DNA of 26,959 nucleotides, taken from a virus. Below are positions 15,984-23,723 of the stretch, in pieces. The stretch's first letter is position 1, and every line of letters starts with the position of its first letter. The notes below the pieces were generated by a model. The model did no database searches and was not told where the DNA came from. It worked only from the letters and a program-made list of their open reading frames with translations. Position numbers and translations under genes: made by a program. The stretch spans positions 1 to 26,959 of IMG/VR virus record IMGVR_UViG_3300037264_000998. One strand, written 5' to 3'.

Positions 15984-16374
15984 TATTGGAGTCCTTTACC
16001 AGAGTCTTATACCAGTCGATGAATTCGACTAGATCGAAACGAATCTCACCCTTGGTGCCGCCTTCTCCTGTCGTCTGCCACACTACTGCACCTATCGTGC
16101 CCTTGGCTGCGTTGTATTGGGCTTGTCGCATTGACTTCCTACCTGGGTCCGCCGCCGTTTTCTTCGCTTCCACGGTCACAGGAAAAGCTTTACGCGCGGC
16201 CGGGCTGGCCATAATATCGGCACCACCAGAACCCATTGGTCTACTTACTAGATCGCCTTCCTCCAGCCCGAACTTTAATGTTAGCAGGGCGGCTATTTGC
16301 TGTTGCCATTGCCTTCCTTTGGCTTTGCAACTTTGTGGACGAATTCCTTTTCGCTTTGACTTTTCGCTTGACAT
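15970..16374 (-). CDS. PD-(D/E)XK nuclease, Holliday-junction-resolvase-like, 134 aa
   Basis: The catalytic core is visible: SGGADIM with Asp53, then VTVEAKKT with Glu69-x-Lys71, the D...ExK pattern of the restriction-endonuclease fold, followed by a Gln/Tyr helix (SMRQAQYNAA, 81-90). The opening CKAKGRQWQQQIAALL and SRPMGSGGAD...SPAARKAFP match a phage family often annotated as resolvase or VRR-type endonuclease. Likely roles are resolving recombination branches before packaging or trimming DNA ends. The conserved KAKGR helix begins at residue 17, so the ATG at 16374 is needed; it has AAGGA about 8 nt upstream, although it lies far inside the upstream gene. Confidence 0.8.
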   Translation of the reverse strand: MSSEKSKRKGIRPQSCKAKGRQWQQQIAALLTLKFGLEEGDLVSRPMGSGGADIMASPAARKAFPVTVEAKKTAADPGRKSMRQAQYNAAKGTIGAVVWQTTGEGGTKGEIRFDLVEFIDWYKTLVKDSNNGQI

Positions 16375-16792
16375 TTTTCTTTTCCTTCTTAACTGTAGAT
16401 CTTGATGGGTCGTATACTATTAGTTCACCCGGTTTCATAGTATACGTTCCATTTTCAATCGGTTTGAAATGCCTACATTCCGGTATGTGAATTTTATCAT
16501 CACAATCAGGGCTCGTATCCCATATATCTTCAAAATCCTCAGGCTTCTCACTCATAGCTAGGATCTCTTTATCACTAGACCACTCAAGATAACCCCACAC
16601 ATCCACAACCATAAAGATAATGCCCCACACAACAATAGACGACATCCCCATCGCTAGGCCAATAACAATCCAGCCAGCCTCACCTAAGAATCGGAACACC
16701 CAGCCGCGATAGTCCTTGGCTGATAGCAGTAGCATCCCCAGGAATAGGGAAGCGTAAAAGAAATGGCCGAAGAAATCTACCTTACTCATCAT
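16241..16792 (-). CDS. Two-span membrane protein with basic C-terminal tail, 183 aa
   Basis: No family is recognised. Two hydrophobic segments at about residues 8-24 and 39-66 are separated by a short basic loop (KDYRGWVFR), predicting a hairpin in the membrane. A mid region with acidic residues (76-100), Cys97 and Cys106 follows, and residues about 128-183 are very rich in Lys and Arg. Residues 140-183 are encoded by the same DNA as the first 45 codons of the nuclease gene, in another frame. The basic tail may be functional (nucleic acid or acidic lipid binding) or simply imposed by overprinting. The start ATG-ATG overlaps the end of the ClpP-like gene (stop at 16784-16782). Confidence 0.7.
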   Translation of the reverse strand: MMSKVDFFGHFFYASLFLGMLLLSAKDYRGWVFRFLGEAGWIVIGLAMGMSSIVVWGIIFMVVDVWGYLEWSSDKEILAMSEKPEDFEDIWDTSPDCDDKIHIPECRHFKPIENGTYTMKPGELIVYDPSRSTVKKEKKNVKRKVKAKRNSSTKLQSQRKAMATANSRPANIKVRAGGRRSSK

Positions 16793-17468
16793 CTTCTTCC
16801 TCTGATTCGATAACTTCCTTGACGCGGGTGCGAAGCTTCTTAGTGCTGAGTACCGGCCATACGTCTGTCGTAGGGATTATAGAGTCCACGACACCATACT
16901 CGATCATGGTATCTGCGTTAATCCAAAGCTCTCCCTTATGCTTACTCTTGGAGAGCCATTGGGTAGCTGTGAGATTGGTGTGCCGCTGTAGCAGCTTCCA
17001 GTATCGGTCGCTCATGAGGGACTGCAACGCAGCCTGTGCCTCGATCTCATCATCGTCCCCGCCTAACCCGACCTTGCCTTTGTGGGTCATGAACATACAG
17101 TTAGGGGTAGCAGTGCGGTGGCCCTTCTCTCCCGCCACTAAGATGAGAGCTGCGGCCGAGCAAACTTCCCCGGTGGCGGCAGTATGGATAGGAGTCTTGC
17201 AGGTAGTCATGAAGTCATATAAGTGGAACATCGCAATGTCTTCACCCCCCGGGCTGTCAATCACCATAGTGATAGGCTCTAGGTAGGTCTCAGGGAAGTG
17301 ACTCGGGCTAGATAGGAAGCGTAGGTTCGCGAGGACCATCTCGATAACATCACATTCCCCGCCGAACTCCCCAATCAGGGTCACTGTGCGACCTTGAATA
17401 TCGACCCCCAGCTCGTGTGCCAGGAGCAGTCGTTCTGTCAGTGGATCTTTTAGTGTAGGATTATGCAT
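16782..17468 (-). CDS. ClpP-like serine protease, 228 aa
   Basis: A Clp/crotonase-fold peptidase. VIDSPGG (69-75) forms the oxyanion hole, GEVCSAAALIL (100-110) carries nucleophile Ser104, and CMFMTHKG (124-131) carries catalytic His129, matching ClpP S97 and H122. At the third triad position (D171 of E. coli ClpP) simple alignment back from YGVVDSI gives Glu180 in KGELWINAD rather than Asp. The C-terminus is acidic (ESEEEDDE). Phage ClpP-like proteases usually sit beside portal and capsid genes for head maturation; this one lies in the replication block between SbcC-like and membrane-protein genes, so it may cleave a different target or act with host Clp ATPases. Confidence 0.85.
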   Translation of the reverse strand: MHNPTLKDPLTERLLLAHELGVDIQGRTVTLIGEFGGECDVIEMVLANLRFLSSPSHFPETYLEPITMVIDSPGGEDIAMFHLYDFMTTCKTPIHTAATGEVCSAAALILVAGEKGHRTATPNCMFMTHKGKVGLGGDDDEIEAQAALQSLMSDRYWKLLQRHTNLTATQWLSKSKHKGELWINADTMIEYGVVDSIIPTTDVWPVLSTKKLRTRVKEVIESEEEDDE

Positions 17469-19305
17469 AGTCTAATCGCGATACTCCATTTTCTTTTATT
17501 ACTAGTAGTCTATTAGGTATTAATGTCTGGAGATTCGCCTCATTACTGACCAATAGAATTGTTTCCTTCTTGCTCTTTAAGTAGCCGGTCAGATATGCGA
17601 CAAGGTTCTCGGAGTTCCTAGCGTCCAGCGCCATGAATGGCTCATCCAGAACCATGAAATAAGACGGCCCATCTACTTGCGACTCGGCAAGATCGGAGAG
17701 AGCCAGTCCAAACGCAAAATTGACGATTTGGCGTTCTCCGCCTGAGAGAGCATCATAAGTAGCTCCACCGGTGTTAGAATACACGGCCACATTGAACTCT
17801 GATTTACTGTCACTGGTCTTGAGCGTTTTGGTTGTGGAGACCTTAACTTTGATTTGGCCATTGCCCATACCACCCAGGTGTATATTAGCTTTTGTTTCAA
17901 GGAAAGGGCAAACGTGGTTCAGGAATTCATTCTTAAGTTCTTTGCTGAACGCCGCCTGCCAGAACTCCAAAGCCTTGCGATCAATCTCAACATCTATTAG
18001 CCGGTTCTTGTGGTAGCTGAGCACACCCATAGTGGTTGTTAATGCTGCGCTGTTACTGGAGTACAGGCTTTCGTATGGGTTCTTTTCCAGGCTTACACTT
18101 TCTAGCTTCTGTCTTAGTATAGCTAAGTTGTCGTTGTTGCGTGTAGCCTCTAGTTTGGCGATCTCTAGGTCGATCTGATCTAGCTTCTTAATATTTAATG
18201 TGTAGGCGGTCTCTTGCCCATGGGTTTCCCGTATAGACTGCTCTAGCGAAGACAGAACTTCGGTGTACTTTTTAACCGTGGACTTAGCGTGTTCTATGTT
18301 TATGTTAGCGTTGGTATATTCTATCGCTAGGGCATTGAATTGTTCGGGGTTCATGATCTGCTTACAGGTAGGGCAAGAATTGTTCACCGGTTCGACTAGC
18401 TTCCGGCTAGCAATGACCCGCCACTCGCCTATTGCTTTGATATGAGCGTCCCGCTGATCGCCTAGTACCCCCCTGGTAGCGTTAATACCAACAATTTGCA
18501 AGTCGCTCTCGTTCCGGGTAGGCAACTCCACGACGAGCTTTTTTAACTCTTCGATCTTGGCAACGAACGGATCGTTCGCCTCAAGTTTGGCTATCTCTAA
18601 GGTTAGGGACACGAGTGAATCACCGTGCTGCCTCTCCCAAGTGTCGATCGACGTGGAGAGTTCCCGCTCTTGGCGTTGCCCTTCCAACACCTGGCCGGTG
18701 TATTCCGCTACCTTGCGGTCAAGACTAGACTGGTGCGCCTTGAGTTTCGTCAGGAAATCCTTAGTGTTATCAGCCAGTTGCGTAAGCTGTTCAAATGGCA
18801 GTATAGTTTCTAGGAGTTCCGCTTGCGCTTTGGGCGTAAGGTCGAGGAAGTTCGCGGCCTTCCCCTGTCCAAAGAAGTCCGTCTGCAAGAAGGTTTCGCG
18901 GGTACGTCCGAGGAGCTGGTCCACCATTGTTTGAGTGTCTTTCTCAGTTTTTTGAGAGATATCAGTAGCTGTAGCCAGATCAATGATGGTGAGACGGTTG
19001 GGGCGTCGGCTCCGAACAATGCGGAATTGGCGGCCGTCACCAGATTCCATGTCAATAGTCCCACTACACGTAGCGCTCTCATCGGCAAAGCGGTTGATGA
19101 CTGCGTCGGCTTTATCACCCGCTGCGGTGCTTCCGTACAGCGTCCACACGATCCCTTTGGATGACAAGCTTGATTTTCCTGATCCATTTGCTCCGCCTTC
19201 GTCCAGGCTATGGCCTGTGACAAGTAGTAGTCCTCGCTTGTCGAGGTCAAGTTCGACATCGCCAAGAGAAAACAAATTTTGTGCCTTGAAGTTTATTAGT
19301 CTCAT
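17461..19305 (-). CDS. sbcC: SbcC/Rad50/T4 gp46-like ATPase of the recombination nuclease, 614 aa
   Basis: The ATPase half of an Mre11-Rad50-type complex that processes DNA ends. Walker A is GANGSGKSS (38-46); a Q-loop lies near FGQGKA (145-150); coiled-coil arms flank a zinc hook CPTC at 311-314; the ABC signature LSGGERQ is at 520-526; and Walker B VLDEP is at about 552-556 with a D-loop ALDA. At 614 residues it is much shorter than E. coli SbcC (about 1050) and close to T4 gp46 in scale, with short arms. It overlaps the exonuclease gene by 4 nt (ATGA) and works with the SbcD-like product encoded one gene upstream. Confidence 0.93.
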   Translation of the reverse strand: MRLINFKAQNLFSLGDVELDLDKRGLLLVTGHSLDEGGANGSGKSSLSSKGIVWTLYGSTAAGDKADAVINRFADESATCSGTIDMESGDGRQFRIVRSRRPNRLTIIDLATATDISQKTEKDTQTMVDQLLGRTRETFLQTDFFGQGKAANFLDLTPKAQAELLETILPFEQLTQLADNTKDFLTKLKAHQSSLDRKVAEYTGQVLEGQRQERELSTSIDTWERQHGDSLVSLTLEIAKLEANDPFVAKIEELKKLVVELPTRNESDLQIVGINATRGVLGDQRDAHIKAIGEWRVIASRKLVEPVNNSCPTCKQIMNPEQFNALAIEYTNANINIEHAKSTVKKYTEVLSSLEQSIRETHGQETAYTLNIKKLDQIDLEIAKLEATRNNDNLAILRQKLESVSLEKNPYESLYSSNSAALTTTMGVLSYHKNRLIDVEIDRKALEFWQAAFSKELKNEFLNHVCPFLETKANIHLGGMGNGQIKVKVSTTKTLKTSDSKSEFNVAVYSNTGGATYDALSGGERQIVNFAFGLALSDLAESQVDGPSYFMVLDEPFMALDARNSENLVAYLTGYLKSKKETILLVSNEANLQTLIPNRLLVIKENGVSRLDYA

Positions 19306-19793
19306 CGTTCGCCTGCCAACATGCGCCTGAATGCTTCTGCATTTCCTATAGCATCATGCACTGGGTTGTGGTCGTGCTTAGTGATACGCAATTTCTTCCA
19401 CTTGGAAGCCTTACTGAAGTCGCCGAGGAGCCCAGCGTAGAAGTCACCTATGCGTCTAGCCGAGTGGCCCATAGGGTTGAAACCTAGTGAGCGCCAGAAC
19501 CCATCGTTGATCCATTGCCAATCAAACGCCGGGTTGTCCGAAATGAACACGGGCGCACCGTCGCTGTTCTCTTCTATCCACTTTAGGAAAGCAAGGAACA
19601 CGTCGTACCGTTGAGCGTCCGAGCACTTCGCTTTAGGTAGAGGGCAGACAGGGTTGGCTGGATCTGGTTCCGTCTTAACTAGCACCCCGTGGAAGGTTTG
19701 CATACTAGGATAGGCTACGGCTCCGAACTCAGTCAAGTCTCCGGTAGCAGGGCACCCGCCCCAAGCTTCACAGTCTACGAATATCAATGTCAT
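19302..19793 (-). CDS. DEDDh-type 3'-5' exonuclease (DnaQ/RNase T-like), 163 aa
   Basis: All DEDDh residues are present: D7 and E9 in FVDCEAWG, D91 in NPAFDWQWI, and H142-x4-D147 in DHNPVHDAIGNAEA. The EFGAVAY block (22-28) is typical. It would remove nucleotides from 3' ends of DNA or RNA with two metal ions. The polymerase has its own exonuclease domain, so this is probably not the proofreader; wedged between SbcD-like and SbcC-like genes with ATGA overlaps on both sides, it more likely acts in end resection or turnover of DNA made by that complex. Cytosolic, single domain. Confidence 0.87.
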   Translation of the reverse strand: MTLIFVDCEAWGGCPATGDLTEFGAVAYPSMQTFHGVLVKTEPDPANPVCPLPKAKCSDAQRYDVFLAFLKWIEENSDGAPVFISDNPAFDWQWINDGFWRSLGFNPMGHSARRIGDFYAGLLGDFSKASKWKKLRITKHDHNPVHDAIGNAEAFRRMLAGER

Positions 19794-20866
19794 ACTTGTG
19801 GCACACAGTAGTTGTTCTTGAGTAATCGCTCCCCTATTTCGCTGTCGTATTCTGAAATGATACCGGCCTTCTCCTTAGCTTTAGCGAAGGAGTAGATAAC
19901 CTCATTTAGTGATGCTACCGTGGCTGTCGTTTTGAAGACCGGGTTTTCTTTGTAGACGGTTTTAACTTCACACGAGACCGCACCGAATTGGAGAACAAGA
20001 TTTGACAACTCTTCTGGGCTATAAGCGCCCGAAGAGAGTACCCGGATATAGTTGCCAACCAAGCTCGGTAGTGGATTATTTTCGCCATTGGAATCAAAGT
20101 CCTGTTCGTTTAACGTGATGAACTTGGAAGCCTGTGACTGTATTAGATTGACCTCAGTGACCTGCTCTCCGTCTACGGTAACGTCGAGCCATCCTCGGGG
20201 CTCTCCCTCGTCTCCCCAGTTGAGCTGTGTGGTGGAGCCAGGAATGATGAGATTGCTGCTAACTGGTTTGAAGCTGTGATAGTGACCAGTAAGAGCCAAA
20301 GCACAATTCCCAGGCACCATAGCAGGAGTAAGAATCTCATTGAGAGTAAACCCTTTAGAGTTGATTTCGACACCCCCTACTCCTTGGTGGAAGAACATGA
20401 AACATCGAACTTGATTAACTCCTCGAAGCCAACCTTTGAGGGTGTCTTCGTCTCCTGTATAAGGGAAAAAATAGGCTGGCAATCCTGCAATTGTTTGAGT
20501 CTCATCTTCGCCCAAGCATCGCTCAATAAGCTTCCCATGGTCTCCCAGCCAAGATAAGGCATGAGATCCACCTGTTCTGCTACTCTGGTCATGGTTGCCG
20601 ACGATGATCGTGAGGTTAATGCCGTTTTCTTTGAAGCCTTTGAACGCCGCGTGTGCCGCTTGTCCGACTTCTGCTGTGACGGTACTGGCGTGGAAAAGGT
20701 CACCACAGAAGACAACCTCTGGAATCTCTCGTTCTTTACAGTAGGAGACGATACTTTTGACGACTTCTTTTTGCTGCTCAAGACGGGAGTTCCTTCCATT
20801 GATTACGTGCGCACCGTACTGCCATTGGTGTAGGTGTAAGTCAGAGAAGACTACGAAATGTTTCAT
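19790..20866 (-). CDS. sbcD: SbcD/Mre11/T4 gp47-like nuclease subunit, 358 aa
   Basis: The metallophosphoesterase nuclease half of the SbcCD-type complex. Motifs: SDLHLH (D9, H11), FCGDLFH (D56), VGNHD (N91-H92-D93), FFH (H160) and TGHYH (194-197). The C-terminal ~120 residues hold the capping and SbcC-binding region. Length agrees with T4 gp47 and bacterial SbcD. It would cleave DNA ends and hairpins with the SbcC-like ATPase encoded downstream. AAGG lies 6 nt before the ATG, and the gene starts 8 nt after the recA stop, consistent with co-expression. Confidence 0.93.
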   Translation of the reverse strand: MKHFVVFSDLHLHQWQYGAHVINGRNSRLEQQKEVVKSIVSYCKEREIPEVVFCGDLFHASTVTAEVGQAAHAAFKGFKENGINLTIIVGNHDQSSRTGGSHALSWLGDHGKLIERCLGEDETQTIAGLPAYFFPYTGDEDTLKGWLRGVNQVRCFMFFHQGVGGVEINSKGFTLNEILTPAMVPGNCALALTGHYHSFKPVSSNLIIPGSTTQLNWGDEGEPRGWLDVTVDGEQVTEVNLIQSQASKFITLNEQDFDSNGENNPLPSLVGNYIRVLSSGAYSPEELSNLVLQFGAVSCEVKTVYKENPVFKTTATVASLNEVIYSFAKAKEKAGIISEYDSEIGERLLKNNYCVPQV

Positions 20867-20874
20867 GCTAAACC

Positions 20875-21972
20875 TTAAGAATCAAGTGATGTACCGTAGG
20901 CTGTAATGTGCTTGTCGTTCGCTGCTAGGCGTAGGAAGTACTTGTAGAACCCATCGATACCTAGTACCTTACCTTCTGCGTTAGCATAAGAATCGATTAA
21001 GGCATGCCACTCTTTCTTGGCTAACGTAGTCTGCGTAGGAATGAAATGCCAGTTGACGTTGTTGACCCGTTCAAGAGCGCCGATAGTTTGGAACGCCTCG
21101 AAGAGACCCTCATAGATATCGAAGCCGTTCTCTGTAAGCTCGACCTTGACTACTGGAGCGTGTGTCTTCTCTACCTTGTTCTTGATGAGAGATAGGTTGA
21201 CTACCTGCCCCCGGCGTTGCTTGTCCTCTTTGCCTTCGGTGATGTTACCTACGAAGGCAAACTCCACGCGAACGCTAGCGAAGAACTTGATGGCGTGACC
21301 GCCAGCGCTATCAGACTGCTTGCCGAATGACTTACCGATCAACATGGTTGAGTGGTTAATAAAGATCATGCACGCATTCGTTGTAGCTATTGCTTTGTTT
21401 ATCTTGCGAAGCCCTCGACGGATAGCTCTAGAATCCTCGCCTACCTTCGGTTCATCAGCTAGAGCGCGCAGACTGTTTACACGAGTCTCTACGGCGGTTA
21501 CTGAGTCTACACAAATGACGATAGGACTTGCCTTAAGCGTTTCGTCCTTATCGTAAGCTTCCAACATAGTGTCTATCTTCTCAAAGATTTCCTCAATGTC
21601 ATTAGCCTCGGATACCAGAAGACGTTGGACATTAATGCCACACTGTTCTGCCCTCTGTGGGTCGAAGGTATGCTCGGTGTCGATCAGTACGCCGAGCCCC
21701 CCCATCTTTTGGCATTGGGCTATAGCGTGGTAGGCTGCTGTCGTTTTGCCGCTGGCTGGTAGGCCGTACAATTCTATGATGCGCCCTGCTGGGTAACCTG
21801 GGCGTCCCATAGATAGATCTAGCTGCGGTATGCGCGAAGGAATGCCGAACGCTACGTGGGACGCAAGGGAAAGATCGGTGCCATAGCCGCTGGCACCGGC
21901 ACCGTCTTCCCCCCCTATCTTTGCCTTATTCAAAGCATCTAAGATGCTATTGGACTCTTCTTTAGAGGCCAT
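20875..21972 (-). CDS. recA: RecA-family recombinase, 365 aa
   Basis: The strand-exchange ATPase. Numbering from ATG at 21972: Walker A GLPASGKTT at 70-78, catalytic Glu100 in LIDTEHTFDP, Walker B PIVICVDSVTA at 150-160, and the conserved DNA-binding loop region FINHSTMLIGKSFG...SAGGHAIKFFASVRVEF, equivalent to RecA L2 and the following strand. An alternative TTG one codon upstream is less likely than the ATG. The C-terminal ~100 residues are not RecA-like at sight and may be a phage-specific regulatory domain. It should load on ssDNA covered by the gp32-like SSB and use ends made by the SbcCD-like pair. The start overlaps the 27-aa membrane peptide by 11 nt. Confidence 0.93.
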   Translation of the reverse strand: MASKEESNSILDALNKAKIGGEDGAGASGYGTDLSLASHVAFGIPSRIPQLDLSMGRPGYPAGRIIELYGLPASGKTTAAYHAIAQCQKMGGLGVLIDTEHTFDPQRAEQCGINVQRLLVSEANDIEEIFEKIDTMLEAYDKDETLKASPIVICVDSVTAVETRVNSLRALADEPKVGEDSRAIRRGLRKINKAIATTNACMIFINHSTMLIGKSFGKQSDSAGGHAIKFFASVRVEFAFVGNITEGKEDKQRRGQVVNLSLIKNKVEKTHAPVVKVELTENGFDIYEGLFEAFQTIGALERVNNVNWHFIPTQTTLAKKEWHALIDSYANAEGKVLGIDGFYKYFLRLAANDKHITAYGTSLDS

Positions 21973-22045
21973 CAATAATTACCAAAAAGAGTAGTGTGGC
22001 TATAAACCCTACGACAACACCCGCTATTATTATTAATGCTATCAT
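21962..22045 (-). CDS. 27-aa single-span membrane peptide
   Basis: ATG at 22045 overlaps the stop of the helix-turn-helix gene as ATGA, and the TAA at 21964-21962 lies inside recA. GGTGG sits 4 nt before the ATG. Residues 2-24 are almost entirely Ile, Leu, Val, Ala, Gly and Phe, and only the end (DGL) is polar, so it is a transmembrane helix with little else. It fills the whole space between its neighbours. Function unknown; coupling recA translation is a possible alternative role. Confidence 0.6.
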   Translation of the reverse strand: MIALIIIAGVVVGFIATLLFLVIIDGL

Positions 22046-22323
22046 GTTTCCACCGAAAGTAGCACACGCACAGGCGCGGCTTCTGGTTCGACAACTACTT
22101 CTTCGATGAGGTCCGGTACGACCGCCTTCTCAACTACTACCGATTTAACTACCGGCCCGATGATTCCAGGCTTGCGGACAACTCCGCCGCCTGCACGAAC
22201 GTACTTTGCCATTGTAGGGATGCTGACACCGAAGTTCTTGGATAGGGTTGCTAGCCCCACGCCTCGGGTATACTCGGCTGCCATAGCCTGCTTCTCATTG
22301 TCTGTGAATTTCTTGAACGCCAC
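22042..22323 (-). CDS. Small helix-turn-helix protein, 93 aa, GTG start
   Basis: Residues about 6-45 form a resolvase/homeodomain-like helix-turn-helix: FTDNEKQAMAAEY, GVGLATLSKNFGVS and IPTMAKYVRAG, with the turn near NFGVS. The tail is rich in Val and Glu with Pro, probably extended. It would bind DNA, perhaps as a transcription regulator of this block, or assist replication proteins. The start is GTG at 22323, with AGAGGA about 8 nt upstream inside the end of the ssb gene. No effector domain is present. Confidence 0.72.
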   Translation of the reverse strand: MAFKKFTDNEKQAMAAEYTRGVGLATLSKNFGVSIPTMAKYVRAGGGVVRKPGIIGPVVKSVVVEKAVVPDLIEEVVVEPEAAPVRVLLSVET

Positions 22324-22325
22324 GG

Positions 22326-23171
22326 TTAGTTCCTCTTAGATTGGATGGTTGGGGGAGACAGGAGCACGTTGACCTTCGGTGAGGCTACTGTGAAGCCCTG
22401 CACTAGTGGTGCGCCTTGAGGAAGTACCGGTGCGCCTACGGTAGCGGGTCGGATGGCGGCGAGAACCGGTACTGGCTGCGCCTGCGGTGCCGGGGCATCT
22501 GATATGATCGCACCGAACTCCGCAACCAAGTCCTCATATGACTTCACGGGTGAGAACTGGTCTAGTGCGTGGAGCGTGAAGCTATCCAGATTGAGCCCCT
22601 CTTGCTGGATCGTATCAACGATGCTCGTTCGCTGGGGTACGACCTTTACCGTGTACTTGGTAGTGAGGCCAACACCTGCTCTATCTACGTTGACGTTCAT
22701 GCCTGTGTGAAAGTTGATGATATCCCCGTAGCCACCCCTTATGTCGGTGTCCAGGTCTAGGAGCGCCGTCTTCACGGTCGCTGGTATCTTCATAACCTTC
22801 ACGCCGTCCTTGATTGATACTTTGCCAGTTGGATCGCTGAGCACTAGAGCGTTGATGAGGAAGCGTGTCGAAGCCTTGAAGCTCTTCGCTGCCTCTTCGT
22901 TGTGTTGCGCCGCGAGACTCGCACCGTGCTCACAGATAGGGCATCGGCCCACTGAATTCTGTAAACAAACAAAGGAACGGTTCTTCCCTTGAATGAAATG
23001 CTCTACAACCTCGTGGAACCACACGCCCTTCTCACTGTAGGATGGCATTACGCGGATCGTAGTGCGGCCACCCTTAAGTGTGAGAGCGAAGTTACGGTTC
23101 TCACCGTCTCGGTCTGATTGTCGTGCGCGGTTTAGTGCTTCATCGTTTCGTTGGTATTCTACTAGAGCCAT
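22326..23171 (-). CDS. ssb: gp32-like single-stranded DNA-binding protein, 281 aa
   Basis: Covers ssDNA during replication and recombination. The N-terminal core has RVMPSYSEKGVWFHEVVEHF (40-59) and a zinc site H58...C69-x7-C77-x2-C80 (FVCLQNSVGRCPICEHG), close to the His-Cys-Cys-Cys arrangement of T4 gp32; the rest of the OB-fold follows to about residue 210. Residues about 225-281 are a Pro/Ala/Val-rich disordered linker, but the end is basic (QSKRN) instead of the acidic tip usual for SSB proteins. AAAGGA lies 8 nt before the ATG. It is preceded by the only sizeable noncoding gap in the block, so it may have its own promoter and be made in excess. Confidence 0.85.
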   Translation of the reverse strand: MALVEYQRNDEALNRARQSDRDGENRNFALTLKGGRTTIRVMPSYSEKGVWFHEVVEHFIQGKNRSFVCLQNSVGRCPICEHGASLAAQHNEEAAKSFKASTRFLINALVLSDPTGKVSIKDGVKVMKIPATVKTALLDLDTDIRGGYGDIINFHTGMNVNVDRAGVGLTTKYTVKVVPQRTSIVDTIQQEGLNLDSFTLHALDQFSPVKSYEDLVAEFGAIISDAPAPQAQPVPVLAAIRPATVGAPVLPQGAPLVQGFTVASPKVNVLLSPPTIQSKRN

Positions 23172-23277
23172 GTTGTGTTTCCTTTAAATATTTAATTGAT
23201 CGTGTTAAATGATCTATATTATCTTTGAAAAGTCCTAGTCCTGTGTTACATCTAATACATAGTAATCCTCTTATTTT
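23172..23277 (-). promoter_or_regulatory. 106-bp AT-rich gap upstream of ssb, candidate promoter/operator
   Basis: This is the only gap above 21 nt in the 23-kb minus-strand block. It holds a perfect 12-bp palindrome TTAAATATTTAA (23184-23195) next to the ssb ribosome site, a second inverted pair ATTTAA/TTAAAT around it, and a tandem AGGACT-AGGACT on the minus strand (23231-23242). Reading the minus strand, AT-rich hexamers such as TAATAT resemble a -10 box, but no good -35 is seen. No terminator hairpin with a U-run is evident. Confidence 0.35.
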
Positions 23278-23721
23278 TCACCTATCAGCTTTCATACTCT
23301 GGTTCTCGCGATACGCCAAAGCTCTAAGGCACTCTGATTTGTGAGTAAGAGCCGTCATACTCCAGCGAAGAGTCGCTGCGTCCTTCTCTGCTAGCAACAG
23401 CGCTTGCACTGTTGCTTGGTATTCTCCATTTAGGGTTATAGCATGGCCTACTTTAGCTTCCGTCGCTTTATCCCCCGATCTCGCAAATTCTGCTCGGACA
23501 GCCGAGTCCAGCACGGCTGCTAGCCTATCCTTCTCTGCATCCAGACGGCCCACCCGAAGTCTAGCTTCGGCTTCAAGCGTTCCATGCTCGAAGATGATAC
23601 GGCCCATATTACAAAGCTCCCGGTCAAGCTCGCTCTCGTCAATGCTAAACGCCTCTGGGTTCAGCTTGACTTCGAGGAACTGTCCGTCCCTTTCAATGTA
23701 TACTGTACGTTCTTCTGACAT
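23278..23721 (-). CDS. Helical protein, possible recombination mediator, 147 aa
   Basis: Residues about 35-145 are a long Ala/Glu/Arg/Leu heptad-like helical region (ELDRELCNMGRIIFEHG, LDAEKDRLAAVLDSAVRAEF) broken by GDKATEAKVGHAITLNGEY near 83-103. Helical proteins of this kind and size often sit beside SSB and RecA genes in phages and are sometimes called UvsY-like mediators, which help load recombinase on SSB-covered DNA. That name is suggested by context and length (T4 UvsY is 137 residues), not by a clear motif. GGGAG precedes the ATG at 6-8 nt. No membrane segment is present. Confidence 0.6.
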   Translation of the reverse strand: MSEERTVYIERDGQFLEVKLNPEAFSIDESELDRELCNMGRIIFEHGTLEAEARLRVGRLDAEKDRLAAVLDSAVRAEFARSGDKATEAKVGHAITLNGEYQATVQALLLAEKDAATLRWSMTALTHKSECLRALAYRENQSMKADR

Positions 23722-23723
23722 GA

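Noticed and set aside
15986-16405. 139-codon plus-strand open frame
   Set aside because: Antisense to the PD-(D/E)XK nuclease, which has conserved catalytic residues.
16819-17286. 155-codon plus-strand open frame
   Set aside because: It lies wholly antisense to the ClpP-like gene, whose catalytic motifs prove the minus frame; Cys/Ser-rich composition is typical of a shadow frame.
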